This document shows, in pieces, positions 1-10,300 of a DNA stretch of 64,000 nt (the first letter of the stretch is position 1; the number at the start of each line of letters is the position of its first letter). The position numbers were made by a program, and so were the translations under genes. Below the pieces are notes generated by a model. That model made no database searches and was not told where the DNA came from. It saw only the letters and a program-made list of their open reading frames with translations. The DNA comes from Tribonema minus (taxonomy: Eukaryota > Sar > Xanthophyceae > Tribonematales > Tribonemataceae): contig JAFCMP010000024.1 in NCBI GenBank assembly GCA_017506865.1, forward strand, positions 620,001-684,000. Direction: 5' to 3'.

Positions 1-1142
1 GCCGAACGCCACTGCGGGCGCAGAAGCCGACGAGCTTCGACCCAGGCGGCCGCGTTAGCCCCCCCCCCCCCCCCCCCTTAGTGCGCTGCGTCTGCGGGGT
101 GAAATCGGCCTGCTGCACGAGCTCCATCGCTGCTGTCCGCTGCGGAGGAGGCTGAGGGACGCCAGGCTGTTCTGCAGTGACGCGAGATGCGGCGCCTGCG
201 CCTATTTGCTCCGCTGGAAGTGCTGCCGCGCCTTCTCAAGCGCTGGCCGTGTTTATTCTACTTGAACGGCGGGGCAGACTTGGCCCTTCAGGTCGGATCC
301 ACATTGTGGGGTTCGGGACAGGTCTTCCCTTCCCCTCTCCACCAGAAATGGTACTACACGATGACCAAGTAGGTGATGTGTCGTGCGTCTCCATGGTGTG
401 TGTTGTACATGCAATGTAAGGTGCTGGTCGGAACTCTGGCATGATTAGCACAGCCCCTGTTTACGTACACACATGATGTGCTGCAGGCATGTATGCATGT
501 CTCGACGACGTGGTGCTTCTTAACCACATGGCACAGAAAACAGGGTTACAATTAGCGACAAGCGACAGGACCCCCAACATCTGACAGCACCTTCATCAAC
601 CCGCGCTCATGGGTGTCCTGCTCCAGCAGAGCAGCGCCAGCAGCGGTGGCGGTGGCGCGCGCCACTGTGTCGGCAACACACAGCGGGAGGAGAGCGCAGG
701 GCACGAAGCTCCTCCCCCCCCCGCCCCCCCTCAATCAGCAACATGACTGGCGGCTGGCACGTGTACTGCACGAGGTGATCAGTGCGCAAAAGATTAACAA
801 TCTGTATGAACTTCACTAAAACGCACGTCAGGCGCTCAGCAGGGCCCCCAGCTTCAACGCGTTCTGCTCCGGCGGCGGTGTCCAGAGGCGAGGGCCAGTG
901 ACAGCGACAGGGGGGCTGGGGCGAGCCGTGTGCGCTTGAATACATACATACCCCGTTGTACGGCAATCAGGCAGCAGCACTCACCGCAGAGAGCGGCGCG
1001 CGGCACAGCGTGCTGCCACGGGGCGCGGGCGCGGCACGTCACTCGCACGAGCTGTGTGCAGCACGGCGGCGTGCCGCGGCATGCAATGTTTCTAATTCAG
1101 CGCTCTGAAGTATCAAAGCGTACTCTTGAAGTCAACACACGC

Positions 1143-1560
1143 CGCCCGCACGACTCTCCGGTGGATGACGGCGCGGCGGTCCATGGTGAAGCTCTGGTGC
1201 CGTCGAGCAGCGTCGCTGCTGTTCAAGTTTGCAGTCTTGAAGTACATGCGTACATACCTCCTGCGCGACTCTCTGCTGGATGATGGCGCGGCGCTTCACG
1301 GTGAAGTTCAAGCATCGTTGATTTGAAGTTGGCACTTTTGAAGTATATGTATACATACATACCTCCGGCGCGTCTTTCTGCTGGATGATGGCGAGGCGCA
1401 CCACACGGTGAAGTGGATACCGTCGAGCATCGCTGCTTTGAGGTATACACTCTTGAAGTACATACACACACATATGCATACCTCCTGCGCGACCCTCTGC
1501 TGGATGATGGCGTGGCGCTCCACGGTAGTGGGTACTGTCGAGCATCGCTGCTTTGACGTG
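1143..1560 (-). repeat. Downstream echoes of the PFKFB exon 1745-1596 (about 113 bp unit, four copies)
   Basis: The last codons of the exon (coding AIIQQRVAQE) plus the donor recur with exon-end positions near 1482, 1363, 1258 and 1143; the real end is 1596. Each copy is followed by the same intron stretch with a CTTGAAGTACATACATA-like string (plus strand). Copies differ by substitutions and small indels, so they are decayed and not recent. Confidence 0.85.
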
Positions 1561-1595
1561 CACACTCTCGAAGTACATACATACATAATACACAC

Positions 1596-4500
1596 CTCCT
1601 GCGCGACTCTCTGCTGGATGATGGCGCGGCGCTCCACGGTGAAGTTGGTGCCGTCGAGTATCGCGCACTCGCCGCCGCGGTTGAGGTACTGCAGCATGTC
1701 CTCCACGGCGCGGCTCATCAGCTCCAACCTCAAGTTGACGTTCCCCTGCACGGCGCGCGGGGGGGGGGGGGGGGGGGGGCAGTGCTCGTCAGCGCGCGCC
1801 GCACAGATCTGCTATTTGCGGAGCGCGTTTGCGCGATTTGAAAAACCATATACAGGATCCTTACGACTACTGGTGGCAGAAGAACGATGAGAAGCGCGCA
1901 GAGTAACAGCGCGCTACACCAACCTCAACATACTGACGCCACTCCGCGCGCCATACTTCAATATGCTGACATGCTGACAGCGCTGCGCCACCACCTGACT
2001 GGCGGTCTCGGTTACCACCAACATTGTGAATGTGGCGAGCGGCCGCCTCCTTGGCGGTGTCAGGACATCAGCTCTCAGGCATGCACGCGCGCAGCATGAC
2101 GACGCAGCTGTGACGCAAATTAACGACCGCTCCACAGTTTGATCGCCAATGACTTCTACGCGCCGGAGCGCGCGCAACGCGGGAGCATCACCTGGTTGGT
2201 GTTGTTGGAGAGGTCGGCGGACTGGCAAGCATAACACTAGAGTACACTACTGTATCTTGCACATTTGTAAGGAATGAGGAGCTGAGGAGCTGCAGGAGCG
2301 TTATCTGGTTGGCGTTGTCGAAGAAGTTGGCGGACTGACGCGCGCCGCATCGCTCAATGTTGCCGGTGCGCTGCCGCCGCCGCTCGTGGCCTCCGTATCA
2401 TCACGCGTAGGGCGCCACATGACAATGCAGCTATGACGCCGACAAACCACCACTCCGGAACTCAACATCAACAGCTTCGCAAGAGCGCGCGCTGCGCGGG
2501 AGCATCACCTGGTTGGTGTTGTCGAAGACATCGGTGGACTCTCGAAAACTTCTCTACAGTACACCATCATAAGGTGAATACGTTTCTAAACACGAGGAGC
2601 TGTAGGAGTGTCACCTGGTTGGTGTTGTCAAAGAAGTCGGCGGAGTGGCGCGCGCCGCAGCGCTCGACGCGGTAGCGCGCTGCCGCCGCCACCTTCACAT
2701 TATCACGCGTAGGAGGGCGCTTCAGCGCTACACAACAACGCAGCTATGACGCAGACGAGCCGCTCCACAGTTTGACCAATGACTTCCAGGCGCAAGAGCA
2801 GACGACGCGGCGTGCTGCACGGGAGCGTCATCTGGTTGGTGTTGTCAAAGAAGTCCGCAGACTGGCGCGCGCCGCAGCACTCCACATCGATGCGCCGCCG
2901 CCGTCGCTTGCGGCTTCCGCATCATCACGCATAAGCATAAAGTGCTATATGCCAACGCAGCTATGATGCGAATCACCGCTCCAGACTATCGACATCAACT
3001 GCAAGAGCAGGCGCTGCGTGGGAGCATCACCTGGTTGGTGTTGTCAAAGAAGTCGGCGGACTGGCGCGCGCCGCAGCGCTCGATGCGGTAGCGCGCGAGG
3101 CTGTACGCGCGCGTGCGGTAGTTGATCCAGCGCAGGTAGCGCGCGACCTTGCGCGCAATGTACGTCTTGCCGCGCCCCGGCAGGCCCACCTGAGGGGGCG
3201 CGCGCGCGCACACAGCAGCGCTCAGGGCATGGCAATATACGGCAATATACAAGGCATGCATACACTCCAAAGTACATGTACAGAGAGATGTATACGTGTA
3301 TGGCAAGGTAGCGCGCGACCTTGCGCGCGAGGTACGTCTTGCCGCGCCCCGGCAGGCCGACCTGAGGGGAGGGGGGGGGTGGAGAGCAGCGCTCAGCCCA
3401 CCCACGGCAACTGAGAGTATATGTACGCATGCACGTCGAAAGATATATATATATATATATATGTGTGTATGGCAAGGTAGTGCGCGTGACCTTGCACCTT
3501 GCGTGTGTACCTAACCCTAACCCTAGCCCTGACCACGCCCCGGCAGCCCGGACTGAGGGGGGCATGCGGGCGGCTGTGCAACAGCAGTCGTGCTCAGTGG
3601 CAGCGGGGCGGCCGCGGAATGCTGAATACTGGGCCGCAGCAGCAGCAGCAGCGGTGCGTGGTAGCGGGCAGCAGCAGCAGCAACAGCGCTCAGGCTCGCC
3701 TTGTTGCGCCATGGCAGCACGAGCTGACGGAGGGGGGGGGTGCAGGCAGCAGCGCTGACTGAGCGATGATGCGCGGTGCCTGCATACATACATACCACGG
3801 GTGCGCTCGGGGCCGCGCGCCGCACGCGTGGGAATGCGCATGGGCCGGTAGCACAGCAGTACTGTGCTCACAGAAGGGCGCATTTCTCTGCCGACGCCGC
3901 CGCGCTGCCTCTTCGTTGTAGTCGTTGCGTTGTGGGCAACGTCTCCTGGCCGTTCCCTATGACGATTGCTGCGCGGTATCCACCATGATGCCTGGTAGAG
4001 TAGCCATGCAACAGGGATCGCTGGCCATGTGCGGCGCAGTGGTCACGTCAACCCTGATTCTAACCTAAACCTGACCCTAACCCTAACCGCACCGTCTGCT
4101 GTACCACGGGCGTGAAACGCCCCCTGCCTTCGTGCCCTCGAGTGCTGTCCATGCTGCTGACCCTGATCACAACCCTGACCCTCTCCAGTGCTCAATTCTC
4201 CGACGACAGCCGCGGTGCCGTGCGCAGACGCTCACGGTGTGATGCACCGACCGTGCGCCGCCGGCGCCGCTCTCCCGCTTCATTGCTCAACTCTCGACGA
4301 CGGTCGCGGAGTTGCGCGCAGACGCGGCAGTCGCCTCGAGCGCTGTCAATGCTGCTAGCCCTAACCCTGACCTAACTAACCCTGACCATTTTCAGTTCTC
4401 AACTATCAAACGACAGAGTCGCAGAGCCCCACTCGCAGACGCTCACCATGACGATGACGAGCTTCCCGCCTTTGCTGTGCCCCTTGTGCAGCAGGTCCGT

Positions 4501-5279
4501 CTTGGGGGGAAGGTCCCTGAACAGGGACAGAGCAGAACAGAGTGTGAGGGATGGCCGCATGACGACGAGCGCCGCTTGCGCACACACGGTGCCCCCCCCC
4601 CCCCCCCCCCCCTCGCTCGCTTCTCTCAACACACCGTGGAATACTGCTGTGAGGGACGCCTTCGCCGCTGATGTGCGCTGCATGGCAGGCCACTGTGCAA
4701 CAACGATGACGCGGCCGCCAGCGCGTCGGTCGCACACGCACACCTGACTCTAACCCCAAGGCTAACCCCCACACCTGTGTTTAAACCTAGACACTGCGGA
4801 GTTCGTGCTCGACCCGCCGCCATGGCGTAATTCGCCGCTGACGTGCGCTGCATGGCAGGCCGCCGCGCAACAACGATGACGTGGCCGCCAGCGTGCCGGG
4901 GCGCAAAAGCGCACCTTAACCCTATCCCTAACCCTAACAATGGGGGAGTTCGTGCTCAACCCGCCCGTCGCGACGCGATTCGTCGGTGGCGTTGACCTCA
5001 ATTACCCCCCCCCCCCCCCCCCCCCCTCCCATCCTGACCATAGCTCTTCTCGTACGAAACAGGCCCCCCTCACGACAAGCGCCTCCTCATGAATCACTCA
5101 CTCATGACCCACAATTCACGAACTACTATTGGTGCACCTATGAATTCATGAACTGCGCGCTCACCCCTCCTTCAGGAACCAGTTCTCCGTGGACCCCGGC
5201 CCGATGTTGGGGCCCTCCGGATGGAAGAAGCTGCTCTGGCTCGGCAGCTTCACCCCCATGCCCAGGCCGGAGGATGACG
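1596..5279 (-). CDS. PFKFB: 6-phosphofructo-2-kinase domain protein (PFKFB/F2KP type), 3' part outside window
   Basis: Makes fructose-2,6-bisphosphate from fructose-6-phosphate and ATP, the cytosolic regulator of glycolysis versus gluconeogenesis (family knowledge). Exons read on the minus strand: about 5279-5165, 4516-4447, 3189-3031, 1745-1596. Their phases agree at each junction (2, 0, 0). Joined, they give a beta strand LVIVM running into the Walker A loop VGLPGRGKTYIARK, then ARYLRWINYRTRAYSL, then SADFFDNTNQ, then EDMLQYLNRGGECAILDGTN followed by ERRAIIQQRVAQE, all typical of the 6PF2K kinase half. The 5' exon has strong GC3 but no recognised domain; an ATG at 5259 or an acceptor at 5280 could open it. 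No CBM20 domain was seen. The rest of the kinase and any bisphosphatase half should lie left of position 1596 or off the edge; I could not place them. Confidence 0.85.
2185..2900 (-). repeat. Downstream echoes of the PFKFB exon 3189-3031 (five copies)
   Basis: The exon end coding ERCGARQSADFFDNTNQ with its donor recurs with ends near 2832, 2615, 2511, 2305 and 2192. Spacings are about 199, 217, 104, 206 and 113 bp, that is roughly one or two units of 105 bp. Each copy is flanked by related intron sequence (TATGACGC..., CTCCA/CAGTTTGA...). Confidence 0.85.
3300..3560 (-). repeat. Upstream echoes of the PFKFB P-loop exon (two copies)
   Basis: Upstream (in minus sense) of the real exon start at 3189, the acceptor plus the first codons recur. 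The copy at about 3363-3305 still reads VGLPGRGKTYLARKVARYLA. The copy near 3552-3470 reads SGLPGRGQG and is more decayed, with a CCCTAA-like stretch inserted. Both carry the CCCCTCAG-type acceptor. Confidence 0.8.
4130..4435 (-). repeat. Downstream echoes of the PFKFB exon 4516-4447, with telomere-like filler
   Basis: Two or three units of about 120-130 bp lie below the donor at 4446. Each has a CTCGAGYGCTGTC start, CCCTAA/CCCTGA filler, CTCAAYTCTC plus ACGACRG, and in one unit GCAGACGCTCAC, which is the real donor context. Decay is stronger than in the other arrays. Confidence 0.55.
4655..4940. repeat. Two-copy tandem repeat with CCCTAA filler
   Basis: The segments at about 4661-4745 and 4828-4912 match over roughly 80 bp (both contain GTGCGCTGCATGGCAGGCC and CAACAACGATGACG). 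Each is followed by CCCTAA-like sequence. They lie in an intron of the PFKFB gene. I could not tie them firmly to an exon border. Confidence 0.7.
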
Positions 5280-5309
5280 CTGTGGTGGTGGACGCGCGCT
5301 GCACGTGTG

Positions 5310-5362
5310 TCAAGTCCGCATCTGCCTCACTCTCGCTCGCGCTGTGGTACCTGCGCCGCATA

Positions 5363-5423
<61 letters not shown>

Positions 5424-5538
5424 CCAGCAAGTTGAGGTGGTGCGCGGCGGCGGCGGCGGTGGCGCGCATAGTCGAAGTTCAGTGTCACGTCTGTGTCCGC
5501 TTCGCTCTCGCTCGCGCTGTGGTTTCTGCGGCACGCGG

Positions 5539-5583
<45 letters not shown>

Positions 5584-5880
5584 CAGCAGCATCAAGTTGA
5601 GGTGGCGAGCAGCGGCGGCAGCGGCATGCACAGCATCCGTCTCTTGCGTTGTATCTGCTGCACACGCTTCGGCATCAGCAGCAGCAGTAGGAAGTGGTGG
5701 TTCACGAGCGTGCAGTTGAAGTTCGATGCATATCCGCGTCAGCCTCGCTCTCGCTAGCGCCGTGGTGACATTTGTGGGGCGCCACACATTGAATGCAGTG
5801 GCAGCGGCGCGCGCAGTATGCTGTGACCCGCTCTTGCTTGCGCTGTGGTATATTCCTGTATGGCGCCTCGCGCGTTGAAC
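5310..5880. repeat. Tandem repeat around two long CAG tracts, 5' side of PFKFB
   Basis: A 40-bp segment containing CTCGCTCTCGCTCGCGCTGTGG recurs at about 5325, 5500, 5740 and 5830. The first two copies are followed by CAG runs (about 5361-5422 and 5541-5580) and by an AAGTTGAGGTGG box. The CAG runs can be read as Gln, Ser or Ala, but no frame is supported, so I treat them as intronic or 5' flanking microsatellites. Confidence 0.75.
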
Positions 5881-7365
5881 CAGCGGCAGCAGTCTTGGCG
5901 AGTTGAAGTAGTGCACGGCAGCAGCAGGAGTACAAGGAGCGCAAGTTCAACATTGACTTTGACCCTGTCGGCGCGCCCAAACATCAGCCACAAATGTTAC
6001 GCCACTCTGGCGCGCGCTGTGCAGGGTCTGCCCTTTCGCGGCGCAGTAAAACTAATAATATAATAATAATTTTAAACTATGCTATGTCGCGCATATATGT
6101 ACGATAGGCGCGCTGCAGGAGGCATGAAGGTATGTAGGTATGACAGACGGCGAGTCGTCACACTGGTGTGACGCGTGACGGCAGCATTGTGCGATGAGAA
6201 ACGCGATTGCCGCTGACATTGAGGCACGGGCAATTCAGCGACGATGCATGTTTTATGCAAAGCGACACCAAGTAAAGTGCGGGCAGTAGGGCACTGGCGC
6301 GTGGCGGAGAAGCGGAAGCTGCAGCGGTGGAGGTGTGTGGCGGCGTACGCCCAGCGGCCTTAGACAGCCAGACGTAGTCGTTTGATGGAAGTAACGCTGT
6401 TTGTTGACGGTATGGAAGTTGTGCAGACATGAAATTAAGCTGCGGCCCTGAAGTTGACGATCCGTGGTGATCGCGCGTGCCTGCTGTCTAAGGTCACAAA
6501 GCTCACTTCAGCTCTAGAAGAATCTCGGTTCAGTAAGGCACAAGGCCCGCAGTCAGGAGTGCGTGCACTCCAACGCAAGATATGAAACATGTGCACACGA
6601 AGACTTCAGCTTCACTAAAGGCAGGAGATCGCGCCCGACTGTATAAAATATATTTCTGGCTGGAGGCGCAACAACTGCACTAGCCAGTGCTGTAAAGCAG
6701 CGAAGCACACAACGTCCAAGCAGATGCACTGCCACTGGCCATATAAGTTTCAGCCTCAGCATGTGAGCGATCAAGCGCGATCTTGTACATACGTATGCAC
6801 CAGCCGAAAGGCCAGCGCAAACTTGCGATCACCAGAGCGCACGAGTTTGGCCTGACAGACGATCAGAGTTCCGAAATTCACTTTCAAAGAGGTACATGAT
6901 CTGGCATGAAGTCACCTGTGCCGAGCGTAGTCGTCTCCGTCATCGGGTGCCTTCTTGAGCGACCTCACATTCAGCAGCACCAGGCCCGATACCAGCGTAG
7001 CCGCGACACTGCAGCAGGAACGGCACAGTGGCAAGCGTTTTCAGCCCACACTGTGCTCGGGGATGTGCAAACTGCAGAGAGGAGTGGAGCTTGAGGTGTT
7101 ACTGCAAGTCTTTCGCCAGCATGCCCCCACCTGCCCAGTATCAAGAAGGCGATGCTTGCAGAGTTTGGCTCGCCCAGGGGCCGCTGGCGACTCATTTCAA
7201 CTCCCTCCCTCCTCCAGCCCCGCTGCAAGCCGCGGTTCCTCTGCCTCTTTCCTGTTTCAGCAACTTCAAGTGGGAGCTTGAAGTTTGTCCGGAGAAGTCG
7301 GGGTGAAGTTCGAAGTGAGAGAAGCGCGTTCTGTTCTGGGCGGCGCAGTCACCCCAAGCCCGCCG
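5881..7365. other. Divergent intergenic region between PFKFB and DEK
   Basis: No convincing coding exon was seen on either strand. There is a short AT-rich patch at 6045-6080. The PFKFB 5' end, the DEK 5' UTR (before 7366) and both promoters should lie here, but no TATA-like box stands out. Confidence 0.4.
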
Positions 7366-10300
7366 ATGCCCGACGATGAGGATGCATCAGCTGCTGCCGA
7401 CGTGAGTGTCGACGTGCGCGATCTGGTAGAGGCAAGAGGCAGTTGGGACCTTTCGACCAAACCGCAACATGGTGTCAAGTATATAGCTTTGTAGTGCTTC
7501 CAAGATTCGGTCTGTGTGATACATTTCCTGTTTTCAGGCTCGCTACTACAATGTGTGTTTGCGGCTCGATCTAGCCTAGGACCGAACATTGTTGTCGTGC
7601 TGACATCATCCGTGTGTGCAATGATCTTGATGCAGCTTGGCCATTCTCGTCGTGCACTGCTCGCTGCAGCGAGCAAGCGAGCGAATAGTCGAAGTCGTGA
7701 GCGATGCATGAGCTCCATGATTTCCACAGGACATTCACGATCTAGACGGACAGGAGTGCATGCAATACAGGCTCTGATTGACGCATCCCGCCACATCATG
7801 CGGGATGCACCGCTCTTTATGCGGCCACCCCCTGCTACACACAACCCCCAGGCAGCGGCGGCGCAGGAGCTGCTGGCGGGACCGCGCGTCAGGCAGAGGA
7901 CCAACTTCCTGGAGCCGGAGGCGCCGGTGAAGGAGACCCTGCTGCTGCACGGGAAGGGGGAGAGGCTGGGGCACATTGAGAACGTGAGCGCCGCGATAGA
8001 CGCGCGCAAGCGCGACGACGACGTGCTCAAGAAGCTGCACACGATCGCCTTCGGGCGCGCGGGCAAGGCGACCGAGGTGCGCGCACGCATCTACGACTGG
8101 CTGGCATGTTCCGTAGCAGCAGCTTTTGTGATTGCAACTACGTGTTGAGGCGGGCGTGACACGGTGCAAGCACGATGACGGCAACGCGCTCAAGAAGCTG
8201 CACCCCATCGCTTTTGGGCGTGCTGGCAAGGCGACCGAGGTGCGCGCGCATGCATCTTTTCAACTGGCTAGCGTACGTTGAAGTGTTCTGTAGCAGCAGC
8301 TTTTGTGAATGCAAGCAGTACGTACGGAGGCGGGCGTCACACGGTGTGACGCTGCAAATCGGCGCGTGCAAGCACGACAACGACGGGCTCAAGAAGCTGC
8401 ACACGATTGCGTTCGGGCGCGCGGGCAAGGCGACCGAGGTGCGCGCACGCGCTTGAACGACCAGTGGTATTGTACACAGTCAACCTGGTGCCGGCCGCAG
8501 CAGCAGCGCGAGAATGCAAGTGCTGCGCTGAGGAGTGCGTGACACCGTGCAATGTCGTGAACGAGTGCGCGCAAGCACGGCGCCGGCGGTGGCGGCGGCG
8601 GCAGCGGCGACAGCGGCAGCGGCAGCGGCAGCGCGCTCATGAGGCTGCACGCCGCAAGCCTTGTTGGGTCGATGTAGCTGAAGCGCGCTTTTACCTGCAA
8701 GTTGCTTCCACAGTACATGTCTTGGTCTCTCTGCCTTACCCGTACGTCAAGGTGAACCTCGAGCGGTCCAGCGGACTTGTGCAACACGCGTTTCATACGA
8801 GTGAACGGCGGCCCTGTTGAAGCCGAGCACATGGCTGGGCGCTGCTACATTGCCGCCGCCGCGTGCCGCACCAGATGAAGTCGAGCCTCAAGCTGTTCAG
8901 CGCAGTCGCGCACTGTGTGTCTCACACAGTATGAATGATAGCCTTATCAACAATGAGCTGAGTGCTGCTGCGGTGCCACCGCCGCGTGCCCGCGCAGGTG
9001 AAGACGAACCTCAAGCTGTTCAGCGCAGTCGCGCACTGTGTGTCTCACACAATATGAATGAGGGCCTTATCAACAATGAGCATGTGGCTGAGTGCTGCTG
9101 CGGTGCCATCGCCGCGTGCCCGCGCAGGTGAAGGCGAACCTCAAGCTGTTCAGCGGACTCGCATACTGTGTGTCTTATGCAATATTAACGCTGGCCTCAC
9201 TAACAATGAGCATGTGGCTGAGCGCTGCTGCTTTGCCGCCGCCGCGCGCCGCGAAGGTGAAGGCGAACCTCAAGCGCCACAGCGGACTCATGCACCGCGT
9301 GTCTCATGCAACATGGACGATGGCGTTGTCACCGCGCGGCTGAGCTCTGCTGCATTGCTGCTGCGCGCCCGCGCAGGTGAAGGCGAACCTCAAGCAGTTC
9401 AGCGGGCTCGTGTACACGGGCGACGCGGCGAAGGAGCGCGAGCGCTACACTGCGCGCATCGGCAAGTGGATGCTGTCCACACTCAAGGACTGCATGGTGA
9501 GTGCGCATATGTTACAATGTATTAAGGTATGTTTACGCGTTGCGTATGCTCGTGTACACCGTGTCTGTACCTAAGTTCAACCTGACACGTTGTGCATGTA
9601 CTCAAACGTGTACACATGTGCATATGTTACATATGTGGCCATGCGGCGCGCCTTCGCAAGTGAATGCTGTCCACGCTCAAGGACTGCATGGTAAGTTGCA
9701 CATATATTCATAATGTTTTGAAGTATTTACACGCTGCATTCTTGTGCGATATGCGATTTTCGCCCTCGCACCGACCTACAGTCTACTGCAATCTCGCCCA
9801 AGCAAGCGGGCAGAGGAGGCACCCGAGACTGACGCCTTGCGTGCTCGTGTACACCCATGCGTGTACATGTGAGCATATTCAATGCTGTCCACACTTAAGG
9901 ACTGCATGGCGAGTGCACATAAAGGGTATATTGAGGTATACCCGATGCGTGTGCTTGTGTAAATCGTGTCTGCACCATAGTTGGTACACATTTGTAGTAG
10001 GCGGACTGGCGTGGTATGCGTGTACACATGGTATGCTCACATCTGTGTATGTAGTGTGTGTACATGGGTACTCATGTGCGCTCACTGCATTGTATGTGAT
10101 ATGTTGCGTGAAGTAATATACGCCCCCCCCCCCCCCCTCCCCTACAGGCGCACGGCATAGACACGTTCTGGAAGTCACCGCCCTACCTCTACGCGCGTTT
10201 AGGGCTAGGGTTAGGGTTAGGGTTAGGGCATACACTCATGTGTGTACGCGTGCGTGCCCCCATATACACACGTTCAGGGTTAGCGTTAGGGTAAGCACTA

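Noticed and set aside
1-60. Minus-strand codons reading SKLVGFCARSGVR, jacalin-like by eye
   Set aside because: About 13 residues at the window edge beside a C run; too short to call.
8997-9330. Echo copies as genuine alternative exons or tandem exon duplication with mutually exclusive splicing
   Set aside because: Each copy holds only one exon edge and lacks the other splice site in a usable frame; without RNA they are better described as relics.
8740-9376. Regular repeats resembling a CRISPR array
   Set aside because: The units are decayed exon-intron borders of a eukaryotic gene, without conserved short repeats and unique spacers.
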